Assembly (NCBI GenBank): GCA_025055115.1
Contig: JANWYJ010000088.1
Span: forward strand, 1-64,000
Source: Gemmata sp.
GTDB taxonomy: Bacteria; Planctomycetota; Planctomycetia; Gemmatales; Gemmataceae
Direction: 5' to 3'
Length of the DNA: 64,000 nt
Made by a program: the position numbers and the translations under genes
Notes under the pieces: generated by a model
Told to the model about the DNA's origin: nothing
Database searches by the model: none
Seen by the model: only the letters and a program-made list of their open reading frames with translations
In this document: positions 61,973 through 64,000 of the stretch, piece after piece
How positions within the stretch are numbered: the first letter of the stretch is position 1
Layout: every line of letters begins with the position of its first letter

Positions 61973-62782
61973 ATGAACACGCCAACGGTTTTTGACGAAA
62001 TTTTTGCTCGCCTCACACCCGACCGCATCTTGCGCGATCCCCGGGCCACCGGGGAAGGTATCGCGGTGGCTGTGATTGATTCCGGGGTCGAACGGGCAGT
62101 GCTGGAAGAGAAGTTCCGCGCTGTAGGAACACCGATTCACCCCATCGAAGGGGCGGTTTTCCGCTCCAGCGGCCCGCCACTGGAATACACCGGGCACCAA
62201 TCCAGCCCCCATGGCACCACCGTGGCCGACATCATTCTGACGATCGCGCCGCGGGTGAAGCTCTACTCCGCAGACGTCTTCGGACCAACGGGTTCGTGCG
62301 AAGTCGAAACCGTCATGGCCGCCTTACGCTATGCCATCGATGTGTGGCATGTAAAAATTATCAATTTATCGCTGGGCGTGCCGGAGCATAAACTGCAACA
62401 ACTGCCGCGACGACACCAACTGCAACGCGCCATTGAAGAAGCCTACTTCCGCGATGTGTTGGTCTTTGCTGCTGCCCACAATGAGCATCCACTGATGCGC
62501 AGCTACCCGGCGGCGTTTGCTCCCCCGCTCATCTCGGTTGATAAGGGGCTATTCGACGATCCCCTGCGTTTCGCCTATAAACTTCGCGAGCAGGTGGAAT
62601 TTCAAGCCCATGGCAAAGGTTACTTGGGACCACTGGCCCGGGAACCGGCCACCAGTTGGGCCACGCCCCATCTGGCGGGAATTGCCGCCCGTATCTTGTC
62701 GCTGAAGCCCGATTTAAAACCCTTCGAGATCAAAACGATACTGTACTGGCTGTTCCGCAGCAGTAGCCGCAGCCACGACTAA
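61973..62782 (+). CDS. subtilisin-like serine protease (S8 family)
   Basis: A 269-residue cytosolic protease without signal or pro-region. The catalytic triad is Asp in VAVIDSGVE, His in SSPHGTTVADI and Ser in TSWATPHLAGIA; the oxyanion Asn is in FAAAHNEHP. The family's usual GTSxAxP is ATSWATP here. ATG 61973 follows AGGAAC; an ATG at 61922 and a start at 61877 are alternatives that would add 17 or 32 residues. It is shorter than secreted subtilisins, so it may be an intracellular regulator or an effector linked to the response regulator upstream. Confidence 0.85.
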   Translation: MNTPTVFDEIFARLTPDRILRDPRATGEGIAVAVIDSGVERAVLEEKFRAVGTPIHPIEGAVFRSSGPPLEYTGHQSSPHGTTVADIILTIAPRVKLYSADVFGPTGSCEVETVMAALRYAIDVWHVKIINLSLGVPEHKLQQLPRRHQLQRAIEEAYFRDVLVFAAAHNEHPLMRSYPAAFAPPLISVDKGLFDDPLRFAYKLREQVEFQAHGKGYLGPLAREPATSWATPHLAGIAARILSLKPDLKPFEIKTILYWLFRSSSRSHD

Positions 62783-62921
62783 GCCCTCAGACCCCAGCCG
62801 CCCGCAACACCCCAGCAAGCCCCGCCGCCAAGGGCCGCCACCGACGCAGAAACCTTTCGCTTCGCCGACCGATCGCTAGAATGAATCGCCATCGTCCCCT
62901 TCTGATTGGAGAGGTTGACTC

Positions 62922-64000
62922 ATGGCCACCCCAAGCGCGGATATTGGATTGATTGGTCTGGCCGTCATGGGTGAAAATCTCGTGCTGAATATGGAATCGC
63001 ACGGTTTCACTGTGGCGGTTTACAATCGCACCACCGAGAAAGTGACCGAATTTGTCAACGGTCGCGGCAAAGGGAAAAAGATCATCGGTGCAACGCATCT
63101 GCCCGAGTTCGTGGCCAGTATCAAAAAGCCGCGCAAGATCATGATGATGGTCAAAGCCGGCAAGCCAGTGGACGAAACCATTGCCAGTGTCTTGCCCTAC
63201 CTGGAACCAGGCGACATCCTCATCGACGGTGGCAACACCCACTTCCCCGACACCACGCGGCGGATGAAAGAATTGGCGGCTAAGGGCATCCGCTTCATCG
63301 GAACCGGGGTCAGCGGCGGCGAGGAAGGGGCGCTCAAAGGGCCAAGCATCATGCCCGGAGGCGACCCGAGCGCCTGGCCCGAGGTCAAACCGATCTTTCA
63401 AGCGATCGCTGCCAAAGTGAAAGACACCGACGGCCAGGAAGTTCCGTGTTGCGATTGGGTCGGTCCAGAAGGCGCCGGGCACTTCGTCAAAATGGTGCAC
63501 AACGGGATTGAATACGGCGATATGCAGCTCATCTGCGAGTCGTACCATTTGCTCAAAGAACTTTGTGGTATGTCGGCCGCCGAAATGAGCGCGGTATTCG
63601 CCAAGTGGAATAAGGGTGTACTGGATAGCTATCTGATTGAAATCACCGCCGACATCCTCGCCTACATCGACCCAGAGACGAAGCAACCGCTGGTGGACCG
63701 GATTCTCGACACCGCCGGCCAAAAAGGTACCGGCAAATGGACCGTCGATAGTGCAACCGAAAACGGGATACCGCTGACCCTGATCGCCGAAGCGGTCTTC
63801 AGCCGCTGCTTATCAGCGCAGAAAGAGGAGCGGGTTGCGGCCAGCCGGATTCTCGCGGGGCCGAGTGTGCAAAAAATCACGGACCGCGAGCAATTCATCG
63901 CGGATGTGGAAATGGCCCTCTACGCATCCAAAATTGTCAGCTACGCCCAAGGTTACACGCTCATGGCCGCCCAGGCCAAAGCCAGCAATTGGGAACTGAA
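62922..64000 (+). CDS. gnd: 6-phosphogluconate dehydrogenase (partial, cut by the window end)
   Basis: The first 359 codons of a gene of about 490. The NADP-binding fold has IGLIGLAVMGENLVLNM at the start. The substrate site has GTGVSGGEEGALKGPSIMPG and the catalytic Lys in GAGHFVKMVHNGIEYGDMQ; AGQKGTGKWT follows. It decarboxylates 6-phosphogluconate to ribulose 5-phosphate in the pentose phosphate pathway and makes NADPH. The ATG at 62922 follows a GAGAGG site. The long form (with the KGTGKW motif) is the NADP type. Confidence 0.95.
   Translation, partial: MATPSADIGLIGLAVMGENLVLNMESHGFTVAVYNRTTEKVTEFVNGRGKGKKIIGATHLPEFVASIKKPRKIMMMVKAGKPVDETIASVLPYLEPGDILIDGGNTHFPDTTRRMKELAAKGIRFIGTGVSGGEEGALKGPSIMPGGDPSAWPEVKPIFQAIAAKVKDTDGQEVPCCDWVGPEGAGHFVKMVHNGIEYGDMQLICESYHLLKELCGMSAAEMSAVFAKWNKGVLDSYLIEITADILAYIDPETKQPLVDRILDTAGQKGTGKWTVDSATENGIPLTLIAEAVFSRCLSAQKEERVAASRILAGPSVQKITDREQFIADVEMALYASKIVSYAQGYTLMAAQAKASNWEL

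Noticed and set aside
1-64000. tRNA or rRNA genes
   Set aside because: Looked for T-loop and anticodon-arm patterns in the gaps by eye; none convincing. A short tRNA could be missed without a scan.

Overview
This is a 64 kb piece of a GC-rich bacterial chromosome, most likely from a planctomycete of the Gemmata type. The evidence is the protein families: a Cys/Gly-rich secreted protein with two TIGR03000-type domains, an ECF sigma factor next to an anti-sigma protein ending in a DUF1559-like 'H-x9-(D)G' segment, MJ0042-type zinc-ribbon membrane proteins, an exosortase/EpsI polysaccharide cluster, and an alternative complex III respiratory operon. I found no tRNA or rRNA genes by eye. Only the two end genes (a MATE exporter tail and gnd) are cut.

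Layout. 1-12.1 kb holds mixed genes: zinc-ribbon membrane proteins, a dolichol-phosphate-mannose-synthase-like glycosyltransferase, the sigma/anti-sigma pair, an O-methyltransferase, a HEAT-repeat protein, an S-adenosylmethionine hydroxide adenosyltransferase, a glutathione peroxidase and a large TPR protein. 12.1-13.3 kb is a repeat-filled gene-free stretch with one perfect parS-like palindrome. 15.6-31.1 kb is one long minus-strand respiratory operon: actA, actB, an actC-actD fusion, actE, actF, a small membrane protein, ccoS, ccoN, ccoO, a monohaem cytochrome c and a CcoI-type copper ATPase. Upstream of actA is a perfect inverted repeat that contains the CRP/FNR-family pattern TGTGA-N6-TCACA. 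This set would take electrons from quinol to cytochrome c to oxygen and supply copper to the oxidase.

31.3-34.6 kb carries an orphan module: a terminase-large-subunit-like ATPase/nuclease, an ABC-ATPase fused to an acetyltransferase (COG2401-like) and a 35-residue membrane peptide with a strong ribosome binding site. No other phage genes are present. Next come a glycosyltransferase, CbiO/CbiQ transporter parts, RecD2 and a di-haem peroxidase.

41.4-47.9 kb is a minus-strand polysaccharide operon (exosortase, a Wzz/tyrosine-kinase-like protein with a broken kinase site, EpsI, sugar transferase, glycosyltransferase). Its last gene is a peroxiredoxin-like gene in which an in-frame TGA replaces the first cysteine of a CxxC motif, with a hairpin just after it. 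I read it as a selenoprotein of the SelU/Prx-like-2 type.

48.1-53.3 kb holds an ABC permease, then a GntR/LacI-type regulator and a three-gene phosphonate degradation operon (FAD oxidase, PhnZ-like HD oxygenase, PhnX). 53.3-64 kb holds a di-haem cytochrome, a cupin protein, a secreted protein with a lost metallopeptidase motif, CbiX, a large glycosidase-like protein, a receiver-GAF response regulator, a subtilisin-like protease and 6-phosphogluconate dehydrogenase. Short tandem duplications (14-42 bp) recur at gene ends and in intergenic DNA across the window.
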